Assembly: GCA_903885565.1 (NCBI GenBank)
Contig: CAISJI010000175.1
Location: forward strand, 1-41,868
Source: an uncultured Planctomycetaceae bacterium
GTDB taxonomy: Bacteria > Planctomycetota > Planctomycetia > Pirellulales > UBA1268
Direction: 5' to 3'
DNA length: 41,868 nt
This document shows positions 16,772-26,622 of this stretch, piece by piece. The notes beneath the pieces were generated by a model. That model did no database searches, was not told where the DNA came from, and saw only the letters and a program-made list of their open reading frames with translations. The first letter of the stretch is position 1, and each line of letters starts with the position of its first letter. The position numbers and the translations under genes were made by a program.

Positions 16772-18235
16772 TCAGGGGTGGGCTGGAGGTTCGGCAGGGC
16801 CGTGGCCATCCGCCTGCACCGGAACCCCCAGCAGATGCCCCGCCGCCCGGTCGAGCACCCGCACCAATGGCGCCGGGTTGATCCCCAGCACAAAGAGCGT
16901 GGCCAGCAGCACCGTCAGCGCCAGCCGTTCGCGGGGCAGAATCTGATGCCGCGGGCCGTCGACCGCCTCCGGACCACCGAAGATCATGAACCAGGCACGC
17001 ATCACGGCGATGCCGGAGAGCACTGTCGCTGCTATCACCAGCAATCCTGCATACAGCTGCTCATCCAGACTGCCCGAGACGATCAGGTCGTCGGCCACGA
17101 ACGAGAGCGTGCCAGGCAGGCCGATGCAGGCCAGCCCAAACAGGAGAAAGAAAGCCGCCAGCATCGGGGAATCGCGAAACCGTCCCTGATGGGTCTCCAG
17201 TGATAGTGGGCCGGCCCGGCTCTCCAAGGCCCAGGCCACCAGCCCGATGCCGGTCAGCGCCAGGCCGCTGGAGATCCAGACACAAAACGCCCCGCTGAGC
17301 TCCATCGGCAGTTTGCCCGATAGGCCGGCGAGCACCAGCGCCGACTGGCTCATCGCCAACATGCCGATCAATCCGCGCAGCTCCCGCTGCACCAGCGCCA
17401 GAGCAGCACCATACACCGCCGTCACCAGCGCCAATTGCGAGAGCACGATCAGCTCCACCGCCACCCCTTGGCCGTGATCGGCATGGCCGATGAGCAGACG
17501 CACCGCGAGATAGGAGGCCACCTGCGGCATCGTGGCCACCAGCGAGGTCGACATCGGCGCCGCACAGAAGAGCGCTGGATACCAGGAGTGGACCGGGATG
17601 ATGCCCTTGCGCAGCAGCACCGCCGCCGCCACGAGCCAGCCCCCCGTCGCCCCCACCATGCCGCAGTCCTTTTCCCAGGGGGGATCGCACAGCATCAGCA
17701 GCGTTCCTGCCGTCAGGCATACCAGCGCTGGCACCATCGCGAGGGCAAGGATGCGGGCCGTCGGACTCCCTCCGGGCGTGCTGCGGACCGACCACCAGGT
17801 GGGCAGCACCGTGACGATCGACAGCGCCACCAGCACCAAGGGATGGGCCGTCGAAAACAGGGCCAGCGTAGCTCCCACCCCCGCCAGCGTGCGCGCCGTG
17901 GCGGGAGCGTCCAGAAACCGCTTGGGGGCCACAATCACTATTCCCAGCCCCACCAGCGCCATATAGGGGAGCAAAACCGCCGTGACGCCATCGATGTCGA
18001 TGAACGCCCCACCCCCCATCCGATCGCCAAATTCCACCGGCACGCCGTGGCCGTTATGCCACTGCCAGGCCACCGCCAGGCTGGCCAGGAGCGATAGAGA
18101 CATCGCCACCACTGCGCCCGTGCGCGGGCTGCGGTTGGAAAGTCCGCTGGCCATCCAGCCGGCAGCAGCCAGTGGCGCCAGCACCGTGATGCCGAGCATC
18201 ACCAGCAGCAGATCCTGCGGGGCTGTGAGGTTCAC
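16772..18235 (-). CDS. NuoM-like proton-translocating subunit, third gene of the DAB operon
   Basis: Predicted 487-residue protein with about 13-14 hydrophobic helices, of the Mrp/complex-I antiporter-like family. The conserved discontinuous-helix region RKGIIPVHSWYPALFCAAPM with its lysine is present, followed by an equivalent of the second-lysine helix in which VQRELRGLIGMLAMSQ carries Arg. The helix that normally holds the essential TM5 glutamate reads STAHPLVLVALSIVTVLPTW, without any acidic residue. Its start overlaps the stop of dabB by ATGA (18232-18235), so it is translated together with dabA and dabB. It probably forms part of the bicarbonate/CO2 uptake complex, but such a third subunit is not part of the well-studied two-gene systems. 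Confidence 0.82.
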   Translation of the reverse strand: MNLTAPQDLLLVMLGITVLAPLAAAGWMASGLSNRSPRTGAVVAMSLSLLASLAVAWQWHNGHGVPVEFGDRMGGGAFIDIDGVTAVLLPYMALVGLGIVIVAPKRFLDAPATARTLAGVGATLALFSTAHPLVLVALSIVTVLPTWWSVRSTPGGSPTARILALAMVPALVCLTAGTLLMLCDPPWEKDCGMVGATGGWLVAAAVLLRKGIIPVHSWYPALFCAAPMSTSLVATMPQVASYLAVRLLIGHADHGQGVAVELIVLSQLALVTAVYGAALALVQRELRGLIGMLAMSQSALVLAGLSGKLPMELSGAFCVWISSGLALTGIGLVAWALESRAGPLSLETHQGRFRDSPMLAAFFLLFGLACIGLPGTLSFVADDLIVSGSLDEQLYAGLLVIAATVLSGIAVMRAWFMIFGGPEAVDGPRHQILPRERLALTVLLATLFVLGINPAPLVRVLDRAAGHLLGVPVQADGHGPAEPPAHP

Positions 18236-19683
18236 TCCTCACCCCCACTCTGAGCCCTGGATCGGATCCTGCGGCCGAACATCGGCGGGCCTCCCACCCG
18301 CAGAGCGGGCTTTTCACCCCCCAGCCACACCGTCCACGCCTGCTCAGCCGTCGCGATCCGTTGCAACAGTCGCCAGATCGGGCCCACGATCAACCGCATC
18401 ACAGCCATCTCCTCAAACCCCCGCTCCAGCGACACCCGATAGAGCCAGGCCTGAGCTGCCGGGGGTAGGTTGTCGCGCAACCACGATTTCCCTCCCCCCG
18501 GATGGCCGCCCAGCGCGGCCTCGAGTTCATGCCGGTCGTGGAGCGCCGAGGGGGAGCGCAGGATCTGCAGGCTGCGCAGGATTGCGTGGCTGACAATGTG
18601 CACCAGCGCCACGACCCGTAAGCCAAGCCCGATCTCCGCAAAGATGATCCCCGCCTGCGTCATCGAGGCATAGGCCAGCATGCTCTTGAGATCGGTCTGC
18701 ACGCGGCCTACGGCGGCCGCATGCAGCGCGGTGCCAACACCGATCAAGACCAGCAGCAGGCGGGCCACGGGGGCGGCTTCGAGGAGCGATTCGCAGCGCA
18801 GCAGCACATAGGCACCGGCATGGATCGACAGCGCGCCATAGAAGATGGCGCTCGACGGGGTGGGTCCCTCCATCGCCATCGGCAGCCAGTTGGAGAAGGG
18901 CACCTGAGCACTTTTTCCCATGGCGGCAAACACCAGCAGCAGGCTGATGACAGTGGCTGTGGTGGCCGGCACAAGGCAGTGGCCGTTGGGCCAGGCTCCG
19001 CTGAACAGCCGCTCAAAATCGCCCGATCCCACCGCCCGATGCACCATCACGCCCGCTGTCAGCAGCCCGACGTCGCAGATCCGGTAGGTGATGAAGGCCC
19101 GCACCGCCGCCTTGGCTGCATTCGTGCGATCATGGAAGAACCCAATCAGCAGAGTCGAGGAGATGCCGAGGAATTCCCACCCGGCAAACAGCACGTCGAT
19201 GCTGCCCGCCAGCACCATCAGGTTCATGCCGGTGCCGAACAGGGCCAGCAGGAGGAAGAAGCGGGTAAAGCCGGGCTCACGATGGAGATACTTGCCGGCA
19301 AAGGCATTGACCAGCGCGCACAGGCCGGTCGAAAAGCAGACGTAAGGTACCGACAGACCATCGGCCACCAGATCGATCGTGGCCTCGTGGTGGCCCACGG
19401 AAAACCAGGTCCCCAGATGCACCGCCTCCGGGGCAAAGCCCCGCAGCGACAGCACGCACAGCGTGGCCAGACCGGCCAGCAGACCGATCGAGAATCCCGC
19501 TCCGACCAACCAGGTGGTCAGCCGCTCCGAGAGGGGCCGCCCCAGCACGGCCGGCACCCCAATGGCCACCAACGTCGCCGCCGGAGCAGCCAACTGCGTG
19601 ATCACCAGCAGCGACACCGCGTCGTGGGTGGTGGGGAGCTCCAGAGCCGACTGACCGAGGGTGGTGACATCGAGCAGGTTCAT
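18232..19683 (-). CDS. dabB: DabB/MpsA, cation-coupled membrane subunit of the inorganic-carbon pump
   Basis: Predicted 483-residue NuoL-like membrane protein starting at ATG 19683, which overlaps the dabA stop by ATGA. Key polar residues are retained: TM5 Glu in AGWEFLGISSTLLIGFFHDR, Lys in AAMGKSAQVPFSNWLP, the broken-helix His in LSIHAGAYVL, and Lys in TDLKSMLAYASMTQAG. The position of the later lysine reads HIVSHAILRSLQIL, with Arg. The protein has a C-terminal amphipathic tail after the last helix instead of a full NuoL horizontal helix, as in DabB. With DabA it would couple proton or sodium entry to CO2 hydration and bicarbonate trapping. Confidence 0.87.
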   Translation of the reverse strand: MNLLDVTTLGQSALELPTTHDAVSLLVITQLAAPAATLVAIGVPAVLGRPLSERLTTWLVGAGFSIGLLAGLATLCVLSLRGFAPEAVHLGTWFSVGHHEATIDLVADGLSVPYVCFSTGLCALVNAFAGKYLHREPGFTRFFLLLALFGTGMNLMVLAGSIDVLFAGWEFLGISSTLLIGFFHDRTNAAKAAVRAFITYRICDVGLLTAGVMVHRAVGSGDFERLFSGAWPNGHCLVPATTATVISLLLVFAAMGKSAQVPFSNWLPMAMEGPTPSSAIFYGALSIHAGAYVLLRCESLLEAAPVARLLLVLIGVGTALHAAAVGRVQTDLKSMLAYASMTQAGIIFAEIGLGLRVVALVHIVSHAILRSLQILRSPSALHDRHELEAALGGHPGGGKSWLRDNLPPAAQAWLYRVSLERGFEEMAVMRLIVGPIWRLLQRIATAEQAWTVWLGGEKPALRVGGPPMFGRRIRSRAQSGGEE

Positions 19684-22598
19684 GCTGATCCTCCGGCCGT
19701 TTTCCATCCCGCCAGCACGTGCGCCGGGGGCAGGTTGCCGCGCTGGCCGCCATACCACTGCGGGGAGGATTGCACGGTGGCAATCTGGCTGACCTCCGGT
19801 CTGTAGGGGACAAACGCCCCGTTCTCAAACACTGACAGCCCGCTCCCCTGCGGGTCCCAGGCGGCCAGTTGAACCCAGCGATTGACCACCATCTGCTCCA
19901 CTCCGGGCAGCCGCTCGGCCGCCTCAAGAATCCGCTGCGTCGGGGCATCGATCACAATCAACAGGCGCACCGGCTCATGGATTTCGACGGTCTGCCAGGG
20001 GAGGCCCGTCCGCAGGTCGCTGGCGTGCCCATCCATCACGCCGATCAGTCCGGTGATGTTGTGGGGCAATTTCGTGCCGCATCCATAGCCCAGCGGATCA
20101 AGACGGGAGAAGAGGTAGGCCAGATTAATCCCCGAACCAACGGGGCCGACGGCGGCCAGCGTGCGGGTGAGGATCGCCCCATCCTCATCGTGAGTTGGAT
20201 CGTACGACACGAGGAAGGCCCGGCGGTCGAGAAACAGCCCGCGGGTTCGTTCCCGCCGGCCGATGATGCACAGGGCGTTGGTCGCATGCCCCAACTCCGG
20301 CCGCACCTGAGCCAGATCGCTCGAGCGGCCCTCGACCATCCGCACCGCGTCGGCGGGCGTGACATCCAGCGGCACCGAATCGAACCGCCGGCAGCGTTCC
20401 TGCGCATCGGTCGCCCGGGCGCGACCGAAGGCGGCGACGAGCATGTCGAAATCGGGGTGATGGCTCGCCGGCAGCCGCTCCTTGTCGAAAAACACCACGC
20501 TGTTGGCGCAGGTGTCCTGCATGCACCCCAGAAAAACGGTGGTCGCGGGGATCGGTAATCCCTCCTCTGCCAAAAGGCTCCGCACGCGAGCATCGTTGGC
20601 CATCATGGCGAAGGCCCGCGCATTCGGCCCGCCCTTCCCGCCGCCGCAGGCGCCGCAGTCGTAGGCACTTTCGTGAGGATTGTTGAGGCTCGACGAGCCA
20701 TGGCCGACGACGGCGATGAGGCGGGAAAAACCGCTCAGCAGACCGATGTCTTCCAGCACCCGCCGCACGATTCCCGCCATCTCCAGCACGTCAAAACCGA
20801 CGCGCGTCCCATCGGGAAACGGTTCGTTGTCTTTCCGTTCAAGACTGAGGTAGGTCGGCACCCGTTCGCTGGCGATCTCAGCCGCCTTGCGGGCCACCTG
20901 GGCAGTCAGGCCTGGAAAGGCCACCCGTGCCACCAGCGGCACCGCGGCCAACGCCCCGCCGACGGCTGTCAACAGGCCCCCGCGAAAGAGCGTGCGACTG
21001 CTACTGGACATGCTCCCGGTCAACTGCCCCACCCGCCGTCGCACTGCCTGCCGCATGCGGTGGGTGGCGGTGGCCCCATCTTCCGGCACCTCCACCACAG
21101 TGTGCATGGGCTTGATGACGATCGGACACAGCGGCGTGGCGTGCCAGTCATCCACCCCCTGGTAGTACATCGGCACCGCAAAAAACCCGGCCGTGCCGAA
21201 GGTTTGATAGCCCGCGTCCAGCTCCTCAAAATGCCTGCGAAACGACTCGCAGCGATCATCGATGCAGAAGATGGCCTGCAAGCGCGGCGCGGGCGAACGA
21301 TCGGCGGGCACACTGGCGTGGCAGGCGAGGGCATCCAGAATCTCGATGCGGTACCGCCGCTCGTAGGCCAGATGAAACAGCCGGCGCCGGGCCACATCGT
21401 CAAACGACTGGATCGCGCGCTCGAAGCGGAGGATGTCGTTCTCTTCGAGCGCCCGCATGTCGTGCGCCGATAGCCCGACCAACCGCGCCACCTGGCAGAC
21501 GAGAAAAGCGCGGGCCACACTGCCCGGCCCGGGGAGGCGGGGATGCCGATCCCGTAACTCCGTCCACAGCCCTGCCAGATCCTGGGGATGCCCGAACCGG
21601 GGAGCACACCATTCCGCCGCCACCCGATCGAGCAGCAGTCGCAGCGCCAAAAAATCTTCCAAGGTGGCAGGAACGGCCTCAAACGGCGCCCTGTCGGGCC
21701 GCTGCTGAAACTGCTGCACCATGCCGGCCCAGCCCCGCAGCGCCACCAGCGACCGCATGATCAGCGCGTCGTGATGCTGCAGCGGAACCCCGCTGCGGTC
21801 GAGCTCCTCCCGAATCACAGCGCTGCTCGGCCGACCACGAACGGCCCGCAGAGCGGCAGGCAGGCCCGCATTCCAGGGTTCCGTGGGGCCAAACGGGACC
21901 GAATAAATATCGGCAACGGCGGCCAGCAGCCCCCGCTCCCGTCCCGGCATTGGCCAGGCAGCAACCCCCTGATCGAGAAAGGCACCGCACATGCGGATCA
22001 AGAGCGGGTGGACGAGGGCATCGGTGTTGAGCCTGGGATCGATGGCGAGGATCAGGTCTTTGAGCCGCACCGGCGGCTGGGCATAGGCCACCGGACTGCG
22101 TGTGAGCGTGACGCATTCCAGACAGGCGTGCCACAGATCGGCCCACTCTGCCTCGTCTCCGGCACCCCCCTCAGAGAGCGTCCACCGCACTGCGACATCC
22201 GACTCCTGACGCACCGCATGTTGCATCAGTGCCAGCTGCAGCGTCCGCACCGTCACCCGCCCGCCCGCCAGCGTCTCGCCCCCCCCATCCCCCAGTTCGT
22301 CGTCGAGAACCGCCTCCACATCTGCCACGCGGATCCGCCCCCGGGCCAGTTCCTCCCGGTAGAGCGACTCTGGCAAGAATGGCTCCGTGCCGTAGACCCG
22401 CGCAGCCTTCACCACCGCCGATTCAAACGACTCTCCCTCAAATCCCTGCAGAATGTTTTGGGCGACAAAGACGCCGATGGGGCCCTGGGTGGGGAGGTAG
22501 ACCGCAGCGCGGGCGATCGCCTGCCCGATGGCACGGTCACGATCGTCTGGGAGGCTATTGCCTGCAGAGGCGGTGGGATGGTGAAGATTGCTGGGCAT
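19680..22598 (-). CDS. dabA: DabA/MpsB (DUF2309), carbonic-anhydrase-like subunit of the inorganic-carbon pump
   Basis: Predicted 972-residue cytoplasmic protein that forms the zinc site of DAB inorganic-carbon accumulators. All four zinc-site residues known from Halothiobacillus DabA have counterparts: C445 and D447 in IFCIDDRCESF, H633 in VVGHGSSSLNN, and C648 in YDCGACGGGKGGPNARA. The spacing Cys-x-Asp and the 15-residue His-to-Cys distance match the described enzyme. Another conserved block is TTVFLGCMQDTCAN. The protein is longer than many homologues (about 800-1000 in the family). Start ATG 22598 is first in a run of two minus-strand ATGA couplings (dabA-dabB-third subunit). A divergent regulator gene begins 239 bases away. 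Confidence 0.92.
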   Translation of the reverse strand: MPSNLHHPTASAGNSLPDDRDRAIGQAIARAAVYLPTQGPIGVFVAQNILQGFEGESFESAVVKAARVYGTEPFLPESLYREELARGRIRVADVEAVLDDELGDGGGETLAGGRVTVRTLQLALMQHAVRQESDVAVRWTLSEGGAGDEAEWADLWHACLECVTLTRSPVAYAQPPVRLKDLILAIDPRLNTDALVHPLLIRMCGAFLDQGVAAWPMPGRERGLLAAVADIYSVPFGPTEPWNAGLPAALRAVRGRPSSAVIREELDRSGVPLQHHDALIMRSLVALRGWAGMVQQFQQRPDRAPFEAVPATLEDFLALRLLLDRVAAEWCAPRFGHPQDLAGLWTELRDRHPRLPGPGSVARAFLVCQVARLVGLSAHDMRALEENDILRFERAIQSFDDVARRRLFHLAYERRYRIEILDALACHASVPADRSPAPRLQAIFCIDDRCESFRRHFEELDAGYQTFGTAGFFAVPMYYQGVDDWHATPLCPIVIKPMHTVVEVPEDGATATHRMRQAVRRRVGQLTGSMSSSSRTLFRGGLLTAVGGALAAVPLVARVAFPGLTAQVARKAAEIASERVPTYLSLERKDNEPFPDGTRVGFDVLEMAGIVRRVLEDIGLLSGFSRLIAVVGHGSSSLNNPHESAYDCGACGGGKGGPNARAFAMMANDARVRSLLAEEGLPIPATTVFLGCMQDTCANSVVFFDKERLPASHHPDFDMLVAAFGRARATDAQERCRRFDSVPLDVTPADAVRMVEGRSSDLAQVRPELGHATNALCIIGRRERTRGLFLDRRAFLVSYDPTHDEDGAILTRTLAAVGPVGSGINLAYLFSRLDPLGYGCGTKLPHNITGLIGVMDGHASDLRTGLPWQTVEIHEPVRLLIVIDAPTQRILEAAERLPGVEQMVVNRWVQLAAWDPQGSGLSVFENGAFVPYRPEVSQIATVQSSPQWYGGQRGNLPPAHVLAGWKTAGGSA

Positions 22599-22837
22599 CG
22601 AGTCGCCGGAGGACGGATGAGGCGGGCCACTGCCACCTCGGGGAGTTGGCTCAAGTATCCCATAAACGGGCTGGGAAAGCGCCGCCGATCCCAGGCACCG
22701 GGGACTTGCAATCCGGCAAGAAACGTCGCTCCAATACCTCCTGCGCCGACGGCAGCCCGCCAGCCCGCAGGCCGTGCAGGATGCGGTTTTGGTAGCATCT
22801 GCGTATCGCTCACCCCTGCTTGCGAGGAGCCTGCTCC

Positions 22838-24025
22838 GTGGACACTCCGACGCCTCCCAACCCCCGCGGTGTGACGGTTCTGCTCGTCGATGACCAGCCG
22901 ATCATCGGCGAGGCAGTGCGCCGCATGCTCACCGGTGAGGTGGATATCGAGTTCCACTACTGCCGCGATGGGGCCGAAGCGATCGCCAAGGCGACCGACG
23001 TGAATCCCACCGTGATTCTGCAGGATGTGGTGATGCCCGACGTCGACGGCATGGAACTGTTGCGGCGATTCCGCGCCGACCCGCGGTTTCAGGATGTTCC
23101 GATCGTGATGCTCTCGACCAAGGAAGAGGCTGCCGTCAAGGCGGAATCGTTCGCCCGAGGAGCCAACGATTACCTTGTAAAGCTGCCCGACCGGCTGGAA
23201 TTGCTGGCCCGGCTTCGCCACCATTCCCGGGGCTTTATCGCCCTGCAGGAACGCAACGAGGCGTTTGAATCGCTGCGGGCGAGTCGGCAGGTTTTGGCCA
23301 ACGATCTCTCCACCGCTTCGCAGTATGTGCGTTCGCTGCTCCCGCCTCCCCAGCAGATCGGATCGCTGCGGGCCGATTGGCGATTCATCCCCTCGGCCGA
23401 TCTCGGCGGCGATGCCTTTGGCTACCACTCCCTCGACGCCGACCATGCGGCGATCTACCTGCTCGATGTTTGCGGCCACGGCGTGGGGGCGGCGCTGTTG
23501 AGCGTTTCGGCCCTGAATTCGATCCGCAGCGAATCCCTTCCCCACACCGACTTCCACGACCCTGGGGCGGTGCTCGCTGCCCTGAACAAGGCGTTTCCGA
23601 TGGAACGCCAAAACGACATGTTTTTCACCGTCTGGTACGGAGTTTACAACTCGGTCCGCCACACGATCCGCTGGGCCGGCGGCGGCCACCCCCCGGCTCT
23701 GCTCCTCTCTCCCGACCAGCCGCCGCAGCCGACCCTCCTCGAATCCGACGGGCCCCTCATCGGGGCTGTTGACGAGGTGGCCTACGGCTCCCGCGAGGTG
23801 CCTGTTCCACCCGGCAGCCGGCTGTATGTCTACAGCGACGGCGCCTTTGAAATTGGGCTTCCTGATGGGGCAATGTGGCGGTTTGAAGACTTTCTCACCC
23901 GGCTCGCAGAACCCCCTCGCGAGGGGACAGGCAGACTCGACTCCCTGATCAGCCATGCCCAACAACTCTCCGGAAGAACCGATTTCGTCGACGACTTTGC
24001 TCTGATGGAACTGGTTTTGAACTGA
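22838..24025 (+). CDS. Response regulator with PP2C/SpoIIE-type phosphatase output
   Basis: Predicted 395-residue protein starting at GTG 22838, chosen because GAGGAG at 22824-22829 is well placed; an in-frame TTG at 22820 is the alternative. The N-terminal receiver has acidic D18/D19 (LLVDDQP), phospho-acceptor D63 (LQDVVMPDVDG), S93/T94 (MLSTKEE) and K115 (YLVKLPD). After a coiled linker, the C-terminal PP2C domain shows SADLGGDAF (D192), LLDVCGHGVGAALLS (D210) and terminal DDFALMEL for the metal site. Such RsbU-like proteins dephosphorylate anti-anti-sigma proteins in partner-switching. No kinase or STAS partner is encoded nearby. It is divergent from dabA. Confidence 0.88.
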   Translation: MDTPTPPNPRGVTVLLVDDQPIIGEAVRRMLTGEVDIEFHYCRDGAEAIAKATDVNPTVILQDVVMPDVDGMELLRRFRADPRFQDVPIVMLSTKEEAAVKAESFARGANDYLVKLPDRLELLARLRHHSRGFIALQERNEAFESLRASRQVLANDLSTASQYVRSLLPPPQQIGSLRADWRFIPSADLGGDAFGYHSLDADHAAIYLLDVCGHGVGAALLSVSALNSIRSESLPHTDFHDPGAVLAALNKAFPMERQNDMFFTVWYGVYNSVRHTIRWAGGGHPPALLLSPDQPPQPTLLESDGPLIGAVDEVAYGSREVPVPPGSRLYVYSDGAFEIGLPDGAMWRFEDFLTRLAEPPREGTGRLDSLISHAQQLSGRTDFVDDFALMELVLN

Positions 24026-24090
24026 GAATTCGCACCCCCACCGACGCAAAACGCCCAATTCGCCCGCCGCGGCCCCTAAAAACGGCCGTC

Positions 24091-24118
24091 TTGCACGGAG
24101 AATCCGAATCCGTACACT
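24091..24118 (+). promoter_or_regulatory. Candidate sigma70 promoter of the tRNA-tuf operon
   Basis: TTGCAC (24091-24096) and TACACT (24113-24118) are separated by 16 bases, a good match to a housekeeping promoter. They would start transcription about 20 bases before the first tRNA. A GGTCC/GGAGG-rich discriminator region follows, as is usual for stable-RNA promoters. Confidence 0.6.
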
Positions 24119-24144
24119 CAGGTGTTTCGGGTCCTCGGAGGGCC

Positions 24145-24220
24145 GCTAGCGTAGCTCAATTGGCAGAGCAGCTGATTTGTAATCAGCAGGTTGCGGGTTC
24201 AACTCCCGCCGCTAGCTCCA
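24145..24220 (+). tRNA. tRNA-Thr (anticodon TGT)
   Basis: Complete cloverleaf. Acceptor GCTAGCG pairs with CGCTAGC, the D stem is GCTC/GAGC, and the anticodon arm GCTGA-loop-TCAGC has loop TTTGTAA. The T arm is CGGG-TTCAACT-CCCG. The discriminator T is followed by an encoded CCA. First of four tRNAs ahead of tuf. Confidence 0.96.
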
Positions 24221-24296
24221 TCGCCTGCATCACACATGCAGGTGGGGATGAAAATCTGATCGGTCGCACGCCAACGCACACACACGAACACACATG

Positions 24297-24379
24297 GGGG
24301 AGTTTCCCGAGCGGTCAAAGGGGTCAGACTGTAAATCTGATGGCTTATGCCTTCGCAGGTTCGAATCCTGCACTCCCCA
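24297..24379 (+). tRNA. tRNA-Tyr (anticodon GTA)
   Basis: Class II tRNA of about 83 bases with a long variable arm. Acceptor GGGGAGT pairs with ACTCCCC, the anticodon loop is CTGTAAA flanked by a CAGA/TCTG stem, and the T loop is TTCGAAT. Discriminator A; CCA is not encoded. Second tRNA of the cluster. Confidence 0.95.
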
Positions 24380-24571
24380 GTTTTGCTCGGGCAGTCGGGC
24401 TCGCTCCGCTCGTTTGGATTGCCACGGCAATCCGGGCTTTCGGGAGGCAGTTCGGTGCCCAAAGCAGATCGGGTTCATGCCTTCCGTTTTTAACCACAGC
24501 CCCAAATGTCCACAGCTCCAGAAACGCGGTTGCCTGCCGTTGAACGGAACGCGCTGCCTGGACTTGTCCAT

Positions 24572-24642
24572 GCGGGTGTAGCTCAATGGTAGAGCAATAG
24601 CCTTCCAAGCTGAAGACGAGGGTTCGATTCCCTTCACCCGCT
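24572..24642 (+). tRNA. tRNA-Gly (anticodon TCC)
   Basis: Acceptor GCGGGTG pairs with CACCCGC, the D stem is GCTC/GAGC, and the anticodon loop CTTCCAA sits on a stem with one mismatch at its outer end. T arm GAGGG/CCCTT with loop TTCGATT. CCA is not encoded. It is preceded by a 192-base spacer without a recognisable gene. Confidence 0.94.
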
Positions 24643-24784
24643 GTGCCGCTTTGTGTTGGCCCTATACCCGCTTGCTGCCTCTGATACTGTGTCTGATTCA
24701 GTTCCGTAAATAACGACAGAAACATCCCACCAGAGAACCCCGTCAGTCATCGTAAAACCCTGCTTTGGCCCCGTTGCCACCGTC

Positions 24785-24857
<73 letters not shown>

Positions 24858-24972
24858 TTGAGCGACTCCGTCGTGCAGGAACCAGCTTCAGGACAGCATG
24901 CGATCGAGCTCGTGCAGGGCAGTGAGTCAAGAAATCAGGTTTTTCGTCCGTTAACAGCAATGATTTTTCAGT

Positions 24973-24995
24973 CCGCCCGGGTCGTTTCCGGGCGG
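24973..24995 (+). promoter_or_regulatory. Stable hairpin in the tuf leader
   Basis: CCGCCCGG (24973-24980) pairs perfectly with CCGGGCGG (24988-24995) around a 7-base loop. It lies in the 211-base spacer between tRNA-Thr(GGT) and tuf. There is no T-run directly after it, so processing between tRNA and mRNA, or attenuation, is more likely than complete termination. Confidence 0.45.
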
Positions 24996-25068
24996 TATCG
25001 ATTGAGTTGGGCATCGACGCAGGCTTTTTTGTCTGCATCCACCAGAGAGGAAGATTGAGGGAGAAAGC

Positions 25069-26268
<1,200 letters not shown>

Positions 26269-26326
26269 GAGTGTGTTGTTGGCAACTCCCGTCACGGCGG
26301 GATGTTGCTCTGAAAAAACTGTTTTT

Positions 26327-26354
26327 CGGCGGGGTCCCTCACGGGGCCCCGCCG
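26327..26354 (+). promoter_or_regulatory. Very strong hairpin between tuf and tRNA-Trp
   Basis: CGGCGGGG (26327-26334) pairs with CCCCGCCG (26347-26354), and the inner TCCC/GGGG extends this to a 12-bp stem with one G-U pair and a TCAC tetraloop. It ends 4 bases before tRNA-Trp and is preceded by an A5/T5 mini-palindrome. No T-run follows, so an RNA-processing site separating tuf mRNA from the tRNA fits better than a classical terminator. Confidence 0.5.
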
Positions 26355-26358
26355 TCAC

Positions 26359-26431
26359 AGGGGCGTAGCTCAACTGGTAGAGCGCTGGTCTCCAAAACCA
26401 GAGGTCGCGAGTTCGATCCCCGCCGCCCCTG
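26359..26431 (+). tRNA. tRNA-Trp (anticodon CCA)
   Basis: Acceptor AGGGGCG pairs with CGCCCCT, D stem GCTC/GAGC, anticodon stem CTGGT/ACCAG with loop CTCCAAA, T loop TTCGATC. Discriminator G; CCA is not encoded. Placement ahead of secE is common in bacteria. The rpmG (L33) gene often found here is absent. Confidence 0.96.
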
Positions 26432-26622
26432 CTCGTGTTGGTGGTTGGTGGTTGTTCGGGGCTGTTGATGGTTGGTTGCAGTGGTTCGCGTCGGTTGTCG
26501 TGCGAGTCTTGGCCGGAGTTGAACGTAGAAAAACCCGTTTTCAGGCGCTAGGCAGGCATTTGGGCCAGTCGCTTGGCCGCTGAAAGCCCTTGATGGAGCG
26601 CCCGCAGGGGATGGAGCCGACG

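Noticed and set aside
15263..17203. Plus-strand open frame of 646 residues
   Set aside because: Antisense to the HerA-like ATPase and NuoM-like genes and without any recognisable motif.
26432..26622. rpmG (L33) between tRNA-Trp and secE
   Set aside because: No frame with L33 motifs or zinc cysteines exists in this spacer.
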